64,000 bases of DNA from Agromyces laixinhei (GCF_006337065.1 NZ_CP040872.1:1302001-1366000), one strand, 5' to 3'. Positions 1 through 9,176 are shown, numbered from the stretch's first letter. Notes: generated by a model not told the origin, from the sequence alone. Numbers and translations are program-made.

Positions 1-1
1 G

Positions 2-220
2 GAGGCCTCGGTCAAGGCCCTCATGATGCGGGCCGCCGCGCGCTCGATCGTCGTCGCCGACGCGTCGAAGCTCGGCGAGGTGCATCTCGGCAGGATCGCT
101 CCGATCGACGCGTTCGACGGACTCGTCACGGATGCCGCGGCGCCGGCGCCGATCGTCGCCGAGCTCCTCGACGCAGGGCTCGCGGTGCACTTCGCACGAG
201 ACTCTAGAGTGGATCCATGA
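2..220 (+). CDS. DeoR-family transcriptional regulator, C-terminal fragment
   Basis: Only the last 72 codons lie in the window; the gene starts upstream. The visible part (ASVKALMMRAAARSIVVADA, then SKLG) matches the end of the DeoR/GlpR effector domain, which binds phosphorylated sugars and controls an N-terminal helix-turn-helix outside this window. The downstream aldose epimerase starts at 217 and overlaps this stop by 4 bases (ATGA), so the two are probably translated together. That supports a role in controlling a sugar-use operon. The sugar cannot be told from this fragment. Confidence 0.75.
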   Translation, partial: EASVKALMMRAAARSIVVADASKLGEVHLGRIAPIDAFDGLVTDAAAPAPIVAELLDAGLAVHFARDSRVDP

Positions 221-1149
221 CCCTTCCCACGGGAGAACAGTTCGAGCTCGAGACGACGACGTCGAGTGGTGACCTCCACGCCACGATCACTGCCGTTGCA
301 GCAGGCATCCGCACCCTCAGCATCAACGGCATCGACCTCGTGCCGCCGTACAGCGAAGATCAGACGCCGCCCATGGGGGCCGGCATCGTGCTCGTGCCGT
401 GGCCGAACCGCATCCGCGACGGGCGCTGGAGCCACGACGGCGTCGACCACCAGCTCGCGATCTCGGAGCCCGACAGGAACAACGCGATCCACGGCCTCCT
501 CCGCTACGCGGAGTACAAGCCGATCGCCCGCGAACGGAACTCGGTGACGCTCTCGGCGACGGTCTACCCGCAGCTCGGCTTCCCGTATCTCCTCGGCACG
601 GCCGTGCACTACGAGCTCGACGCCGACGGGCTGCGAGTCACCCATTACGTCGAGAACCTGGGGGCCGACCCGGCCCCCGTCGCGGTCGGCACCCACCCGT
701 ACCTCAAGATCGGCGGTGTGCCGACGGCCGACCTCGTGCTGCGCCTCGACGCCGCGAGCCACATCGAGGTCGATGACCGTCTGCTGCCGACGGGCGAGGT
801 GCCGGTCGACGGCACCGAGTGGGACTTCCGCGAGGGCCGGCGCGTCGGCGACGTCTCACTCGACGACGCCTTCGGCGAGATCGCGAGCGAAGACGGCCAG
901 GTGCTGCACACGCTCACCGCCCCCGACGGGCGCAGCGTCTCGATCTGGGCAGACACCGCGTTCGAGTACGTGCAGGTCTACACCACCGATCGGTTCCCGG
1001 GCGAACCGGGCGGCGTAGCGGTCGCGGTCGAACCGATGACCGCGCCGGCCGAGGCGTTCAATTCCGGCCGCGGCCTGCGCTGGCTCGACCCGGGCGAGGA
1101 ATGGCAGTTGTCATGGGGCATCCGGTTCGAGGGATTCTCGGCGGAGTAG
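217..1149 (+). CDS. Aldose 1-epimerase family protein (galactose mutarotase-like)
   Basis: A 310-residue cytosolic protein of the aldose 1-epimerase fold, which interconverts the alpha and beta anomers of hexoses. Family features visible are an N-terminal GIVLVPWPNRIRDG segment, NNAIHGLLR (the substrate-binding His in the NxxHG context), a central VGTHPYLK with the second conserved His, and a late VAVEPMTAPAEAFNSG carrying the catalytic Glu. Length is normal. The start overlaps the stop of the DeoR-type regulator by 4 bases, so it is likely co-transcribed with it. Substrate unknown; a hexose-6-phosphate mutarotase-like role is also possible. Confidence 0.9.
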   Translation: MTLPTGEQFELETTTSSGDLHATITAVAAGIRTLSINGIDLVPPYSEDQTPPMGAGIVLVPWPNRIRDGRWSHDGVDHQLAISEPDRNNAIHGLLRYAEYKPIARERNSVTLSATVYPQLGFPYLLGTAVHYELDADGLRVTHYVENLGADPAPVAVGTHPYLKIGGVPTADLVLRLDAASHIEVDDRLLPTGEVPVDGTEWDFREGRRVGDVSLDDAFGEIASEDGQVLHTLTAPDGRSVSIWADTAFEYVQVYTTDRFPGEPGGVAVAVEPMTAPAEAFNSGRGLRWLDPGEEWQLSWGIRFEGFSAE

Positions 1150-1183
1150 CCGAGCCGGCCCGGCGGGACAACAACACCGGGGG

Positions 1184-2362
1184 CTAACCGACGACGCACG
1201 ACCCGGAGTCGACTGCCGTTTCAAGCCCCGGCGCGGCACTCGCGAGCGGCGAGAGCGTCGAGGTCGGGATGGCGAAACCGACGTTGTCGACCGTCTCCGA
1301 CTTCGCGAAGACGACCGCGGCGACCTCGCCGTCGCCTGTGAGCACCGGGCCGCCGGAGTTGCCGTGGTCGACGTCGGCGGCGAGGGTCACGACGTCTCGC
1401 GTCGACGTGCGGCCGGACGACTGGAGCGTCAGCGGCCCGCTCGACATGACATTCGCGGGGCGCAGCTCGAACGGCCCGCCGAACGGATATCCGGCCACGG
1501 CGACCTCCAGGCCCGGTGTCGCCTCGGCGAGGGCGAGCGGCGGCGTCGCGAGGCCCTCGACCGCGATGAGTGCGAGGTCGTTCGCTTCGTCGTACGACAC
1601 CACGCGCCCGGGCACGGCCGGCCTGCCCGGCGCCTCGACGATCGGTTCGGTGACGCCGGCGACGACGTGGGCGTTCGTCACGATGCGGTCGGGAGCGACC
1701 ACGAAACCGCTGCCCGAAAGGGTCGAGCCGCACTGGAAGGCGCTGCCGGTGACACGCACGACGGATGCCGCGGCGGCCGCGAGTTCGGGATCGTCGACCG
1801 CGAAGTCGGGCAGCGCTGGACTCTCGGTCGGCCCGTCGAGCACGCCGACGAGCCACGGCAGGCCCTCGCCGAGTGCTGCGGTGCGGATCTCGGCGAGCAA
1901 CGTCCGGGCCGGCGCCGGGGTGACCGCGTCGAGGCCCTGCAGCACCCGCGACCCGGCGACGGCGGGGGAGAGCACGGGCACGCCCATCGCCGAGACGCCC
2001 GAAGCGACGAGTGCGACGACGAACGCCGTGACGAGCAGGTTGCCGACGGCTCCGAGGATGCGATCGAGCACCCCGAGCTTGACGGCGCGGACTCCGCTCC
2101 GGAGTGCCCGCCCGATCACCGCGCCGAGCCAGGCGCCGATGCAGAGCAGTGCGATCGCTCCCGCGATCGCCACGGGTGCCCGCCACTCGGGCCACGGCAC
2201 GATGCCGGCGAGCCACGGCATCACGAAGAACGCGGCGATGCCGGCGGCGACCAGGCCGACGAGGCCCGCTGCCGTGCGCAGGAGTCCGGCGCGCCAGCCG
2301 TTCGCGATCGCGCCGATGAAGACGAGCACGAGGGCGATGTCGAGCAGGATGCTCCAGAGCAC
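1184..2362 (-). CDS. MarP-like membrane serine protease (CvpA domain plus trypsin-like domain)
   Basis: A 392-residue protein with GTG start and a GGGAG ribosome site. Residues 1-140 hold four hydrophobic helices of the CvpA/colicin V production type; residues about 185-390 form a trypsin-like protease exposed outside the membrane. The triad is visible: His in TNAHVV, Asp in ANDLALI, Ser in GNSGGPV. Cysteines CGS near 211 and the terminal CVV may form the regulatory disulfide known in mycobacterial MarP, which supports acid and oxidative stress resistance. Length matches MarP (about 397). It ends 35 bases from the epimerase stop on the other strand. Confidence 0.88.
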   Translation of the reverse strand: MLWSILLDIALVLVFIGAIANGWRAGLLRTAAGLVGLVAAGIAAFFVMPWLAGIVPWPEWRAPVAIAGAIALLCIGAWLGAVIGRALRSGVRAVKLGVLDRILGAVGNLLVTAFVVALVASGVSAMGVPVLSPAVAGSRVLQGLDAVTPAPARTLLAEIRTAALGEGLPWLVGVLDGPTESPALPDFAVDDPELAAAAASVVRVTGSAFQCGSTLSGSGFVVAPDRIVTNAHVVAGVTEPIVEAPGRPAVPGRVVSYDEANDLALIAVEGLATPPLALAEATPGLEVAVAGYPFGGPFELRPANVMSSGPLTLQSSGRTSTRDVVTLAADVDHGNSGGPVLTGDGEVAAVVFAKSETVDNVGFAIPTSTLSPLASAAPGLETAVDSGSCVVG

Positions 2363-2448
2363 GGGGCTCCCTTCGGGGCCGAGGAGACTCCAGCCTGCGG
2401 CATCCGTCTTCGAGACTGCTGAAGGCGCGCAGATCGTGAGGGCACGGA

Positions 2449-2477
2449 AGCGGCCCCGCCGGGTCGACGGGGCCGCT
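2449..2477. terminator. Hairpin terminator after the fasciclin gene
   Basis: A 10-bp stem AGCGGCCCCG / CGGGGCCGCT with a 9-base loop lies just beyond the minus-strand fasciclin stop and before the MarP-like gene. It has no long T tract, as is common in high-GC actinobacteria. Confidence 0.6.
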
Positions 2478-2492
2478 CGTCTGCGCTCGGTG

Positions 2493-3158
2493 TCACATGG
2501 TGGGCATCAGCACCGAGTCGATGAGGTAGACGGTCGCGTTGGCGGTGTGCACGCCGCCGCAGATGACTGCGGCATCGTTGACCATGAGCTCGTCACCCGA
2601 GCCGGTCACCTCGACCGTGCCGCCTTCGACGGTGGTCTGCGTGCCGACGACCTCGTCGGGCGAGAGCTGACCGGGCACCACGTGGTAGGTCAGGATCTTC
2701 GACAGGGTCGCCGAGTCGGTCTTCAGCGACTCGATGGTCGCGGCGTCGATCTTGGCGAATGCGTCATCGACGGGGGCGAAGACGGTGAACTCGTCGCCGT
2801 TCAGCGTGTCGACGAGGTCGACATCGGGGTTCAGCTGGCCTGAGACCGCCGACACCAACGTCGTCAGGAGCGGGTTGTTCGAGGCTGCGACGGCGACCGG
2901 GTCGGTGGACATGCCGACGACGGAACCGGGTCCGTCGGGCACGGCTTCGGCGTAGGCGGCGCAGCCGCTGCCGACCAGATCGGCTGCGGGGTCTGACTCC
3001 ATCGCCTCCTCCGTCGGCTGGCTCTCCTCGGACATCGCGGGTTCGTCGTTCTCGGCGGCGGTGCCGCCCATGCTGCAGCCTGCGAGGCCGAGCACGGCGA
3101 CGGCCGTGATCGAGAGCGCGGCGAGGGCGGTGCGGGTGCTGCGGTTCGTGGAACGCAT
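2493..3158 (-). CDS. Fasciclin-domain lipoprotein (Mpt70/Mpt83-like)
   Basis: A 221-residue exported lipoprotein. Start chosen at 3158 because AAGGAG lies 8 bases upstream and the product begins with MRSTNRSTR, a hydrophobic stretch and the lipobox LAGC; longer versions spoil the signal peptide. After an acidic linker rich in E, S and T, residues about 85-221 form one fasciclin (FAS1) domain with typical [19 protein letters not shown] and [10 protein letters not shown] segments. In Mycobacterium the homologs Mpt70 and Mpt83 are major SigK targets and sit next to dipZ. Here it is divergent from dipZ-sigK-rskA and shares their promoter region. Likely a surface adhesin-like protein. Confidence 0.9.
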   Translation of the reverse strand: MRSTNRSTRTALAALSITAVAVLGLAGCSMGGTAAENDEPAMSEESQPTEEAMESDPAADLVGSGCAAYAEAVPDGPGSVVGMSTDPVAVAASNNPLLTTLVSAVSGQLNPDVDLVDTLNGDEFTVFAPVDDAFAKIDAATIESLKTDSATLSKILTYHVVPGQLSPDEVVGTQTTVEGGTVEVTGSGDELMVNDAAVICGGVHTANATVYLIDSVLMPTM

Positions 3159-3208
3159 CAGTCGACTCCTTCGTGAATGGCGACCACGGAAGCGGGTCGT
3201 TGCGAGGG

Positions 3209-3236
3209 GTTCGGCACCCGTCATCGATCGGATTGG
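3209..3236 (-). promoter_or_regulatory. Putative ECF (SigK-type) promoter of the fasciclin gene
   Basis: Reading the minus strand: CCAATC, 16 bases, CCGAAC. The -10-like element is about 50 bases from the ATG. The same arrangement occurs on the plus strand for dipZ, with the two CCAATC boxes in the arms of one palindrome. This resembles the CCATCC-N16/17-CCGAAT form I recall for SigK; the recollection should be checked. Confidence 0.6.
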
Positions 3237-3248
3237 TCGCCGTCCCGA

Positions 3249-3276
3249 CCAATCGGATCCGGCCTCCGCTGCGAAC
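3249..3276 (+). promoter_or_regulatory. Putative ECF (SigK-type) promoter of dipZ-sigK-rskA
   Basis: CCAATC, exactly 16 bases, then GCGAAC, ending 28 bases before the GTG start of dipZ. The CCAATC is part of the 9-bp arm CGACCAATC of an inverted repeat (3231-3239 with 3246-3254, 6-base loop). Its mirror copy serves the fasciclin gene on the other strand. Confidence 0.6.
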
Positions 3277-3304
3277 CACCGTCGACCCGAGAAAGCAGGC
3301 TCCA

Positions 3305-5017
3305 GTGATCACCCTCGCGCTCATCGGTCTCCTGGGAGGCCTCATCACCGGCATCTCACCGTGCATCCTGCCCGTGCTGCCCGTGATCTTCCTCTCGGGC
3401 GGCGCGCAGAGCGCGAGAGGCACAGCGGATGCCCCGGCGGCCGGTCGCTGGCGGCCGTACCTCGTCATCGCGGGGCTCGTGGTGAGCTTCAGCGTCTTCA
3501 CCCTCGCCGGCTCGCTCCTGCTCGCCCTGCTCGGGCTGCCGCAGGACGTGCTGCGATGGGCCGGCATCGTCGTGCTCGTGCTCATCGGAATCGGTCTCAT
3601 CGTTCCCCGCTTCGAGGAACTGCTCGAGAAGCCGTTCTCGTGGATCCCGCGAAAGAACGTCGGCACCGAGCAGGGCGGGTTTCCGCTCGGACTCGCCCTC
3701 GGCGCCGTCTACGTGCCGTGCGCCGGCCCGGTGCTCGCGGCGATCACCGTCGCCGGGTCGACGGGGCGCATCGGAGCCGAAACGGTCGTCCTGACGCTCT
3801 CCTTCGCGGTCGGCGCAGCACTCCCGCTGCTCGTCTTCGCCCTCGCCGGCCGCCGTGTCGCCGAACGCGTGAAGACCTTCCGCACGCACCAGCAGGGCAT
3901 CCGCATCACGGGCGGCGTCGTCATGATCGCGCTCGCCGTGGGTCTCGTCTTCAACCTGCCGCAGCTGCTGCAGCGGCTCGTGCCCGACTACACGAGCGCA
4001 TTCCAGCAGGAGCTCGCGGACTCGGAGGAGATCACGAGGGCGCTCGACCTCGGCGGGCTGGTCAACGAGGAGAACGAAGATCTCGACCAGTGCACGGACG
4101 GCGCGTCCGAGCTGGAGTCATGCGGCACAGCACCCTCCATCACCGGGATCCAGCAGTGGTTCAACACCGAGGGCGGCGCACCGGTCGACCTCGCCGACCT
4201 CCGCGGCAAGGTCGTGCTCATCGACTTCTGGGCGTACTCGTGCATCAACTGCCAGCGATCCGTGCCGCACGTCGTCGCCTGGGACGAGGCCTACCGCGAC
4301 GCCGGTCTCGCGGTCGTGGGCATCCACTCGCCCGAGTACGCCTTCGAGAAGGAGCCGCGCAATGTCGAGGCGGGCATGAACGCATTCGGCATCGACTACC
4401 CCGTCGGCCTCGACAACTCGCTCGCGACGTGGACGAACTACCGCAATCGCTATTGGCCGGCGCACTACCTGATCGATGCCGAGGGCGTCGTGCGCCATAT
4501 CTCGTTCGGCGAGGGCAACTACGCCGCGACCGAGGGGCTCATCCGCGAGTTGCTGCAGGACGCCGACCCCGGCGTCGCCCTGCCGCCCGCCACCGAGCAG
4601 GCCGACGAGACCCCGGAGGCCGGTTCGACGACTCCCGAGACGTTCCTCGGCACGACGAAGCAGGTGAACTTCGGCGGCGATGAACCGTACCGCCGGTCGA
4701 CGACGGACTTCGTCGTTCCGAAGCAGCTCGCGGCCGACTCGTTCGCGCTCGACGGCGCATGGAAGCTCGACACGCAGTCGATCACGCCCACGGGCGAGCG
4801 TGCCCTGGTGCAGCTCGACTACACGGCGAGCGAGGTACGCCTGGTGCTCGGTGGCGAGGGAACGATCACGGTCGACGACGGCAGCGAGCGCCGCGAGATC
4901 GCGGTCAGCGGCGTGCCGAGGTCGTACGAGCTCGTGAAGACGGATGCCGCGGCATCCGGAATCATCACCGTCACCGTCTCCGCGGGCGTGAACGCCTACT
5001 CCTTCACCTTCGGATGA
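3305..5017 (+). CDS. dipZ: DipZ-like thiol-disulfide transporter: CcdA membrane domain plus TlpA thioredoxin domain
   Basis: A 570-residue protein that moves reducing power across the membrane. Residues 1-225 are the CcdA/DsbD-type membrane part with [13 protein letters not shown] and [10 protein letters not shown], each carrying one of the two membrane cysteines. Residues about 275-420 are a periplasm-side TlpA domain with active site SCINC. The last 130 residues look like the beta-rich domain at the end of mycobacterial DipZ. Start chosen at GTG 3305, where CcdA proteins begin ([12 protein letters not shown]), just after the putative ECF promoter; an ATG at 3173 would add 44 residues lying across that promoter. 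The stop overlaps sigK (ATGA). Confidence 0.9.
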   Translation: MITLALIGLLGGLITGISPCILPVLPVIFLSGGAQSARGTADAPAAGRWRPYLVIAGLVVSFSVFTLAGSLLLALLGLPQDVLRWAGIVVLVLIGIGLIVPRFEELLEKPFSWIPRKNVGTEQGGFPLGLALGAVYVPCAGPVLAAITVAGSTGRIGAETVVLTLSFAVGAALPLLVFALAGRRVAERVKTFRTHQQGIRITGGVVMIALAVGLVFNLPQLLQRLVPDYTSAFQQELADSEEITRALDLGGLVNEENEDLDQCTDGASELESCGTAPSITGIQQWFNTEGGAPVDLADLRGKVVLIDFWAYSCINCQRSVPHVVAWDEAYRDAGLAVVGIHSPEYAFEKEPRNVEAGMNAFGIDYPVGLDNSLATWTNYRNRYWPAHYLIDAEGVVRHISFGEGNYAATEGLIRELLQDADPGVALPPATEQADETPEAGSTTPETFLGTTKQVNFGGDEPYRRSTTDFVVPKQLAADSFALDGAWKLDTQSITPTGERALVQLDYTASEVRLVLGGEGTITVDDGSERREIAVSGVPRSYELVKTDAAASGIITVTVSAGVNAYSFTFG

Positions 5018-5679
5018 GCCATGTCACCGTATCCGAACGCGAAACCGACCCGGCTCGCACGGTGCCGGGCATCCGATCTGCCATGCTGGAAGATGTGGCC
5101 GACCGCGAGCGTGACCTCACCGCGCCGGGGTCCGGACCGACCGCCGAAGAACTGCTCTCGCGCGTCGGCGCGGGCGACCGGGAGGCCTTCGGCGAGCTCT
5201 ACGACCAGACCGCGGCCCGGGTCTTCGGTCTCGTGCGCCGACTCGTCGTCGATCCCGCGCAGGCCGAGGAGGTGACGCAGGACGTGTACCTCGAGATCTG
5301 GCAGACGGCCCCGCGCTACGACGCCTCGCGCGGCAGTGCCATCGCCTGGCTGTTCACGCTCGCCCACCGCCGCTCCGTCGATCGCATCCGAGCGTCCCAG
5401 GCTGCGCGCGACCGCGACCTGCGCATCGGGGTGCGCGACCTCGACGTGCCCGTCGACACGGTCGCCGAGGCCGCCGAGATCCGGGTCGAGCACGAACGGG
5501 TGATCGGCGCGCTCGGCGGACTCAGCGAACTGCAACGGGAGTGTGTTTCGCTCGCCTACTACGGCGGGCTCACGCAGAGCGAGATCGCCGACCGCCTCGA
5601 GGTGCCGCTCGGCACCGTCAAGACCCGGTTGCGAGACGGGATGATCAGATTGCGAACCGCATTGGGGGTGACGACGTGA
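5014..5679 (+). CDS. sigK: ECF RNA polymerase sigma factor, SigK type
   Basis: A 221-residue ECF sigma factor. Region 2 spans about residues 40-125 ([42 protein letters not shown]) and region 4 about 165-215 ([33 protein letters not shown]). The YYGGLT string and overall pattern match mycobacterial SigK. It overlaps dipZ by ATGA and the anti-sigma gene by GTGA, so all three are translationally coupled. A start at 5083 ([11 protein letters not shown]) is also possible. Inference: it reads the paired CCAATC-N16-CGAAC promoters at 3209-3276 and so controls its own operon and the fasciclin gene. Confidence 0.9.
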   Translation: MSHVTVSERETDPARTVPGIRSAMLEDVADRERDLTAPGSGPTAEELLSRVGAGDREAFGELYDQTAARVFGLVRRLVVDPAQAEEVTQDVYLEIWQTAPRYDASRGSAIAWLFTLAHRRSVDRIRASQAARDRDLRIGVRDLDVPVDTVAEAAEIRVEHERVIGALGGLSELQRECVSLAYYGGLTQSEIADRLEVPLGTVKTRLRDGMIRLRTALGVTT

Positions 5680-6527
5680 GCGAGACGAACGAGCCGCGCG
5701 ACGAGCACGACGAGTCTCGGGCCGGACTCCCGGCAGACGGCTCTTCCGAGGCTGCTCGTGACGATGTCGCCGCCTACTCGCTCGGCGCCCTCGACGCCGA
5801 CGAACGGGCCGCCGTCGAGCGTGCATTGGGGGCAGATGCCGAGCTGCGCGACGAGGCGGACGGCTTCGCCGAGACGGCGGCGCAGCTCGCGGGGGCGGCC
5901 GCGCCCGTCGAGCCTCCGCCGGCGCTGCGGGCCCGGCTCCTGGCGCAGCTCGACGAACTGCCGCAACAGCTTCCGCAGGCGCAGCAGCAGGCACCGGCGC
6001 CGCAGGCGGCGCAGGAGCAGCAGCCGGCGCAGCCGCCACGGAAGCCCGGCCCGACCGAACGCACCGCGCGGCGTCGCTGGTTCCAGCGTCCGGGAGCGAT
6101 CATCGCCGCAGCGGCGGCCTCTGTCGTGCTCATCGCGGGTGCGATCATCGGCGTCGGGTGGGCAGGCCCGAACGGCTGGGGCGCGCAGCGCGAGATGACC
6201 GCCATCGCCGAGGCATCTGATGTGCAGTCTGAGACCCACGAGATCGAGGGCGGCGGCGCCGTCACCCTCTACTGGTCGGCCGAACAGGGCCGCTCGGGCG
6301 TCGTCGTCGAGGGGCTTCCCGATGTCGGAGACGAGTCGACGTACGAGCTCTGGTACATCGACGATTCCGGCGCTCAGTCGGCCGGCACCTTCGATGTGCA
6401 GGGCGAGGAGAGCTGGCGGGTGCTCGACGGAGAGTTCGCCCCCGGTGTCGCGGTCGGCGTCACGGTCGAGCCCGCGGGCGGTTCGCCGCAACCCACGACC
6501 GATCCGATCGTCGTCATCGCCACGTAG
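5676..6527 (+). CDS. rskA: Anti-sigma factor, RskA type
   Basis: A 283-residue single-pass membrane protein that should hold SigK inactive. The GTG start overlaps the sigK stop. Residues 25-85 (VAAYSLGALDADERAAVERAL) are the cytosolic anti-sigma domain of the RskA kind, without a zinc HxxxCxxC motif. A glutamine/proline-rich linker follows, then one membrane helix near 140-165 and an extracytoplasmic RskA C-terminal domain (TLYWSAEQGRSGVVVEGLP, TYELWYID). In mycobacteria RskA is cut by regulated proteolysis to free SigK; that is family knowledge, not visible here. Confidence 0.9.
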   Translation: MSETNEPRDEHDESRAGLPADGSSEAARDDVAAYSLGALDADERAAVERALGADAELRDEADGFAETAAQLAGAAAPVEPPPALRARLLAQLDELPQQLPQAQQQAPAPQAAQEQQPAQPPRKPGPTERTARRRWFQRPGAIIAAAAASVVLIAGAIIGVGWAGPNGWGAQREMTAIAEASDVQSETHEIEGGGAVTLYWSAEQGRSGVVVEGLPDVGDESTYELWYIDDSGAQSAGTFDVQGEESWRVLDGEFAPGVAVGVTVEPAGGSPQPTTDPIVVIAT

Positions 6528-6621
6528 TCGACCAGCGACAACGGATGCCGCTGCGCCGCCCCGCCTCGGCTAGGGTCTGAGTGCCCGCGGCAGCGGGACC
6601 AGCACACGATGAGGAGTTCGG

Positions 6622-7662
6622 ATGCGCGTCGGCATGTTCCTGAATTACGCGGGCGGATTCCGGGAGGTCGCGGGCGAAGTCGTCGAACTCGAGCGTGCGG
6701 GCGTCGATCTCATCGCGGTACCCGAGGCGTACTCGTTCGACGCCGTGAGCCAGCTCGGATTCCTCGCGGCCCGAACCTCGACCATCACGCTCGCCTCCGG
6801 CATCCTCCAGCTCTACACACGTACTCCCACGCTCACGGCGATGACCGCCGCCGGTCTCGACTACGTCTCGGACGGCCGGTTCGAGCTCGGCATCGGGGCA
6901 TCCGGGCCCCAGGTCATCGAGGGCTTCCACGGCGTGCCCTACGACGCACCGGTGGGCCGCACTCGCGAGCTCGTCGACATCTGTCGCATGGTGTGGCGCC
7001 GCGAGCCGGTCGTGCACGAGGGCCGGCGTTACCAGATCCCGCTGCCTGCGGGCGAGGGCACCGGACTCGGCAAGCCGCTGAAGCTCATCAACCATCCGGT
7101 GCGCGAGCGCATCCCGATCACGATCGCGTCGCTCGGCCCCAAGTCGGTCGAGCAGACCGCGGAGATCGCCGACGGCTGGCTGCCGATGTTCTTCCACCCC
7201 GAGCGGGCCGCCGGCGTCTGGGCCGACGCGCTCGCAGCGGGCACCGCCAAGCGCGCGCCCGAGCTCGCGCCCCTCGATATCTTCGCAAGCCCCGCGCTCG
7301 CGATCACCGACCACCCCGAGCAGGTGCTGCCGCTCGTGAAGCCGCAGCTCGCGCTCTACGTCGGCGGCATGGGTGCGCGGGGCAAGAACTTCTACAACGA
7401 GCTCATCTCGAACTTCGGGTTCGAGGCCGAGGCCGCGCGCATTCAAGACCTCTATCTCGAGGGTCGCAAAGACGAGGCGATCGCCGCGGTGCCCGACGAG
7501 CTCGTCAGCGCGATCTCGCTCATCGGCCCGGCCGGTCACGTGGCCGAGCGGGTCGCCGCCTTCGCCGAGGCCGGTGTGACGACCCTCGCCGTGACCCCGC
7601 TCGCCCGCTCGTCCGCCGAGCGGGTCGCGCTGATGGCCGGACTTCGGTCGATCGTCGGCTGA
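6622..7662 (+). CDS. LLM-class F420-dependent oxidoreductase
   Basis: A 346-residue luciferase-like TIM-barrel oxidoreductase that probably uses coenzyme F420. Family signs are the N-terminal MRVGMFLNYAGGFREVAGEV, ASGILQLYTRTPTLTAMTAAGLD with the usual loop, GRFELGIGASGPQVIEGFHG, and a late GPAGHVAERVAAFAEAGVTTL. A GAGG site lies 8 bases before the ATG. It appears to be a single-gene unit; substrate unknown. FMN use instead of F420 cannot be ruled out from sequence. Confidence 0.85.
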   Translation: MRVGMFLNYAGGFREVAGEVVELERAGVDLIAVPEAYSFDAVSQLGFLAARTSTITLASGILQLYTRTPTLTAMTAAGLDYVSDGRFELGIGASGPQVIEGFHGVPYDAPVGRTRELVDICRMVWRREPVVHEGRRYQIPLPAGEGTGLGKPLKLINHPVRERIPITIASLGPKSVEQTAEIADGWLPMFFHPERAAGVWADALAAGTAKRAPELAPLDIFASPALAITDHPEQVLPLVKPQLALYVGGMGARGKNFYNELISNFGFEAEAARIQDLYLEGRKDEAIAAVPDELVSAISLIGPAGHVAERVAAFAEAGVTTLAVTPLARSSAERVALMAGLRSIVG

Positions 7663-7796
7663 GGTGCCGCTGCGACTCCCGCCGGGGACATTGTCGAGCA
7701 CGTCGAATCTGCCTCTGGCGCGCCGGCCGGTGCGGGTCTAGCGTGAGATCGTGCCCTCGATGTCGCGGGCGCAAGGGACACCGGGGAGGAGCCGCC

Positions 7797-7853
7797 GTGG
7801 CGGGAACGTTCGAGCTTCTGCGAGGCGTACCGATCGTCGACCAGGCCGAATAG
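7797..7853 (+). pseudogene. 18-codon ORF, possible internally deleted DUF1508 (YegP) remnant
   Basis: A GTG with a very good GGGGAGGAG site encodes only VAGTFELLRGVPIVDQAE. Its start resembles the first residues of DUF1508 proteins (MAGxFEL) and its end resembles their last residues (PxVVDxT), with the middle missing. It could be an in-frame deletion remnant, a tiny peptide, or chance. No other gene is visible between 7663 and 7886. Confidence 0.3.
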
Positions 7854-7886
7854 CTCGAACGCCCGCCGAGGCGGTGCCCGACAGGG

Positions 7887-9071
7887 TCAGTGACCCGGGT
7901 GATCGATGGCCGACTCGCGCGAGCGCCATGCCGTGTAGGCCCAGACGGCGAGTGCGAGCATCGGTCCCCAGTACCAGAGCGGGAGTACGAGCGCCATGAT
8001 CAGCGTGTCCATCAGCGCAGTCGGGTCACCGGCGACCGTCACGAGCATCGAGCCGGCCGAGATGCAGAGCACGCCTGCCGCAGTGAAGCCGGGCACCGCA
8101 GCCGCGAGCACGGGCACCGGGCGTCCGCCGATGCGCGGAATCCAAGCGGGGACGACGCGCCCCCACGGCAGGATCAGTCCGAGTGTGAGGATGATCGCGG
8201 CGACCGCACCGGATCCGAGCATGAGGCCGGTGGCGCGCACGTCGGCGGGAAGATCCGAGGCGCTCGGCGCGAACAGCGGCCACGGGGTCAGCCAGCTCGC
8301 CCGCGCGATCGCGTAGGGCACCGGTCCGAGCGCCGCGAGGATCGTGAGGGCCCGGCGATGCCGCACGAGCCAGCCCTCGAAGCGGTGTCCGGCCGGCCCC
8401 TCGCGGAGGGCGATGATCGCCAGCGCGACCCAACTCGCCGTCACCGTCACCGACACGCTGGCCACCAGCAGGTTCGGGAGGTCGGCGATCAGGGTACTGG
8501 TGAGCTTCTCGGCGAACCCCGCAACGCCGTCGAGGGTCAGGCCTGCGAGCCAGACGAATGCCGCGGCGAGCGCGATGACCCCCGCGAGCAAGGCGATGCC
8601 GAGCCGAGGAGCCCGCACGAGCATGACTGCGACGGTGACGACTCCGGCGACGACCGACGCCACGCCGAAGAGATAGCCGGTGTACGCGATGGCGGTGGTG
8701 CTCCCGAGCGAGAAGCCGAGCGCGAGGGCGATCGCCGCGGCACCGCCGCCCGTCAGACGCGGGTGCGCGGCCATCGACCCTCTCGGGAGCACTGCCAGCG
8801 TGAGCAGCACCCCGGCACCTCCGGCGGCGATGGCGATCACGGCGACCGGAGTCGCCCCGAGCAGCGCACTGGCAACGCTGCGCATGTCGTCAGCAGCGAA
8901 CGGGTTCAGCGCCGGTGCGAACAGCCAGACCAGCCCGAGACCGGCGACCCCGGCCGAGCTGACGAGGGCGAGCAGGGCGAGTGCCCGCACCCGACGGGTG
9001 GCGGGGGGCGCCGGGGCAGGCTTCGTCGCAGCAGATGCGGTGCGTGTCGTGATGGTGTCGGTGTCGGTCAT
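7887..9071 (-). CDS. Polytopic membrane protein of unknown function
   Basis: A 394-residue integral membrane protein with about ten hydrophobic helices: RALALLALVSSAGVAGLGLV near 30, then pairs through the protein to a final helix near 365-385. The first 25 residues are T/A-rich and cytosolic. Start at 9071, with GAGGAGG 9 bases upstream; longer versions have no membrane character. No enzyme motif is visible. It diverges from a LuxR-type two-component system, with an 18-bp perfect palindrome between them, so it is a plausible target of that system. Confidence 0.8.
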   Translation of the reverse strand: MTDTDTITTRTASAATKPAPAPPATRRVRALALLALVSSAGVAGLGLVWLFAPALNPFAADDMRSVASALLGATPVAVIAIAAGGAGVLLTLAVLPRGSMAAHPRLTGGGAAAIALALGFSLGSTTAIAYTGYLFGVASVVAGVVTVAVMLVRAPRLGIALLAGVIALAAAFVWLAGLTLDGVAGFAEKLTSTLIADLPNLLVASVSVTVTASWVALAIIALREGPAGHRFEGWLVRHRRALTILAALGPVPYAIARASWLTPWPLFAPSASDLPADVRATGLMLGSGAVAAIILTLGLILPWGRVVPAWIPRIGGRPVPVLAAAVPGFTAAGVLCISAGSMLVTVAGDPTALMDTLIMALVLPLWYWGPMLALAVWAYTAWRSRESAIDHPGH

Positions 9072-9158
9072 GGTGGAGGCCTCCTCGAATGGATGCGGCG
9101 GAATGCGCCGTCGGCTCGTGGTCACAGGCAGATCGTGGCAGCGCTCGCGAACCGCCGC

Positions 9159-9176
9159 CTCACCCGAGCGGGTGAG
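9159..9176. promoter_or_regulatory. 18-bp perfect palindrome between divergent genes
   Basis: CTCACCCG, centre AG, CGGGTGAG. It lies 88 bases before the membrane protein ATG and 38 before the kinase ATG. LuxR-type response regulators bind inverted repeats of about this size, so it is a candidate operator for the adjacent regulator. Confidence 0.5.

Noticed and set aside
3173..3304. Upstream ATG start for dipZ at 3173
   Set aside because: It would code through the palindrome and the proposed promoter, adds a non-membrane stretch absent from CcdA proteins, and lacks a ribosome site.
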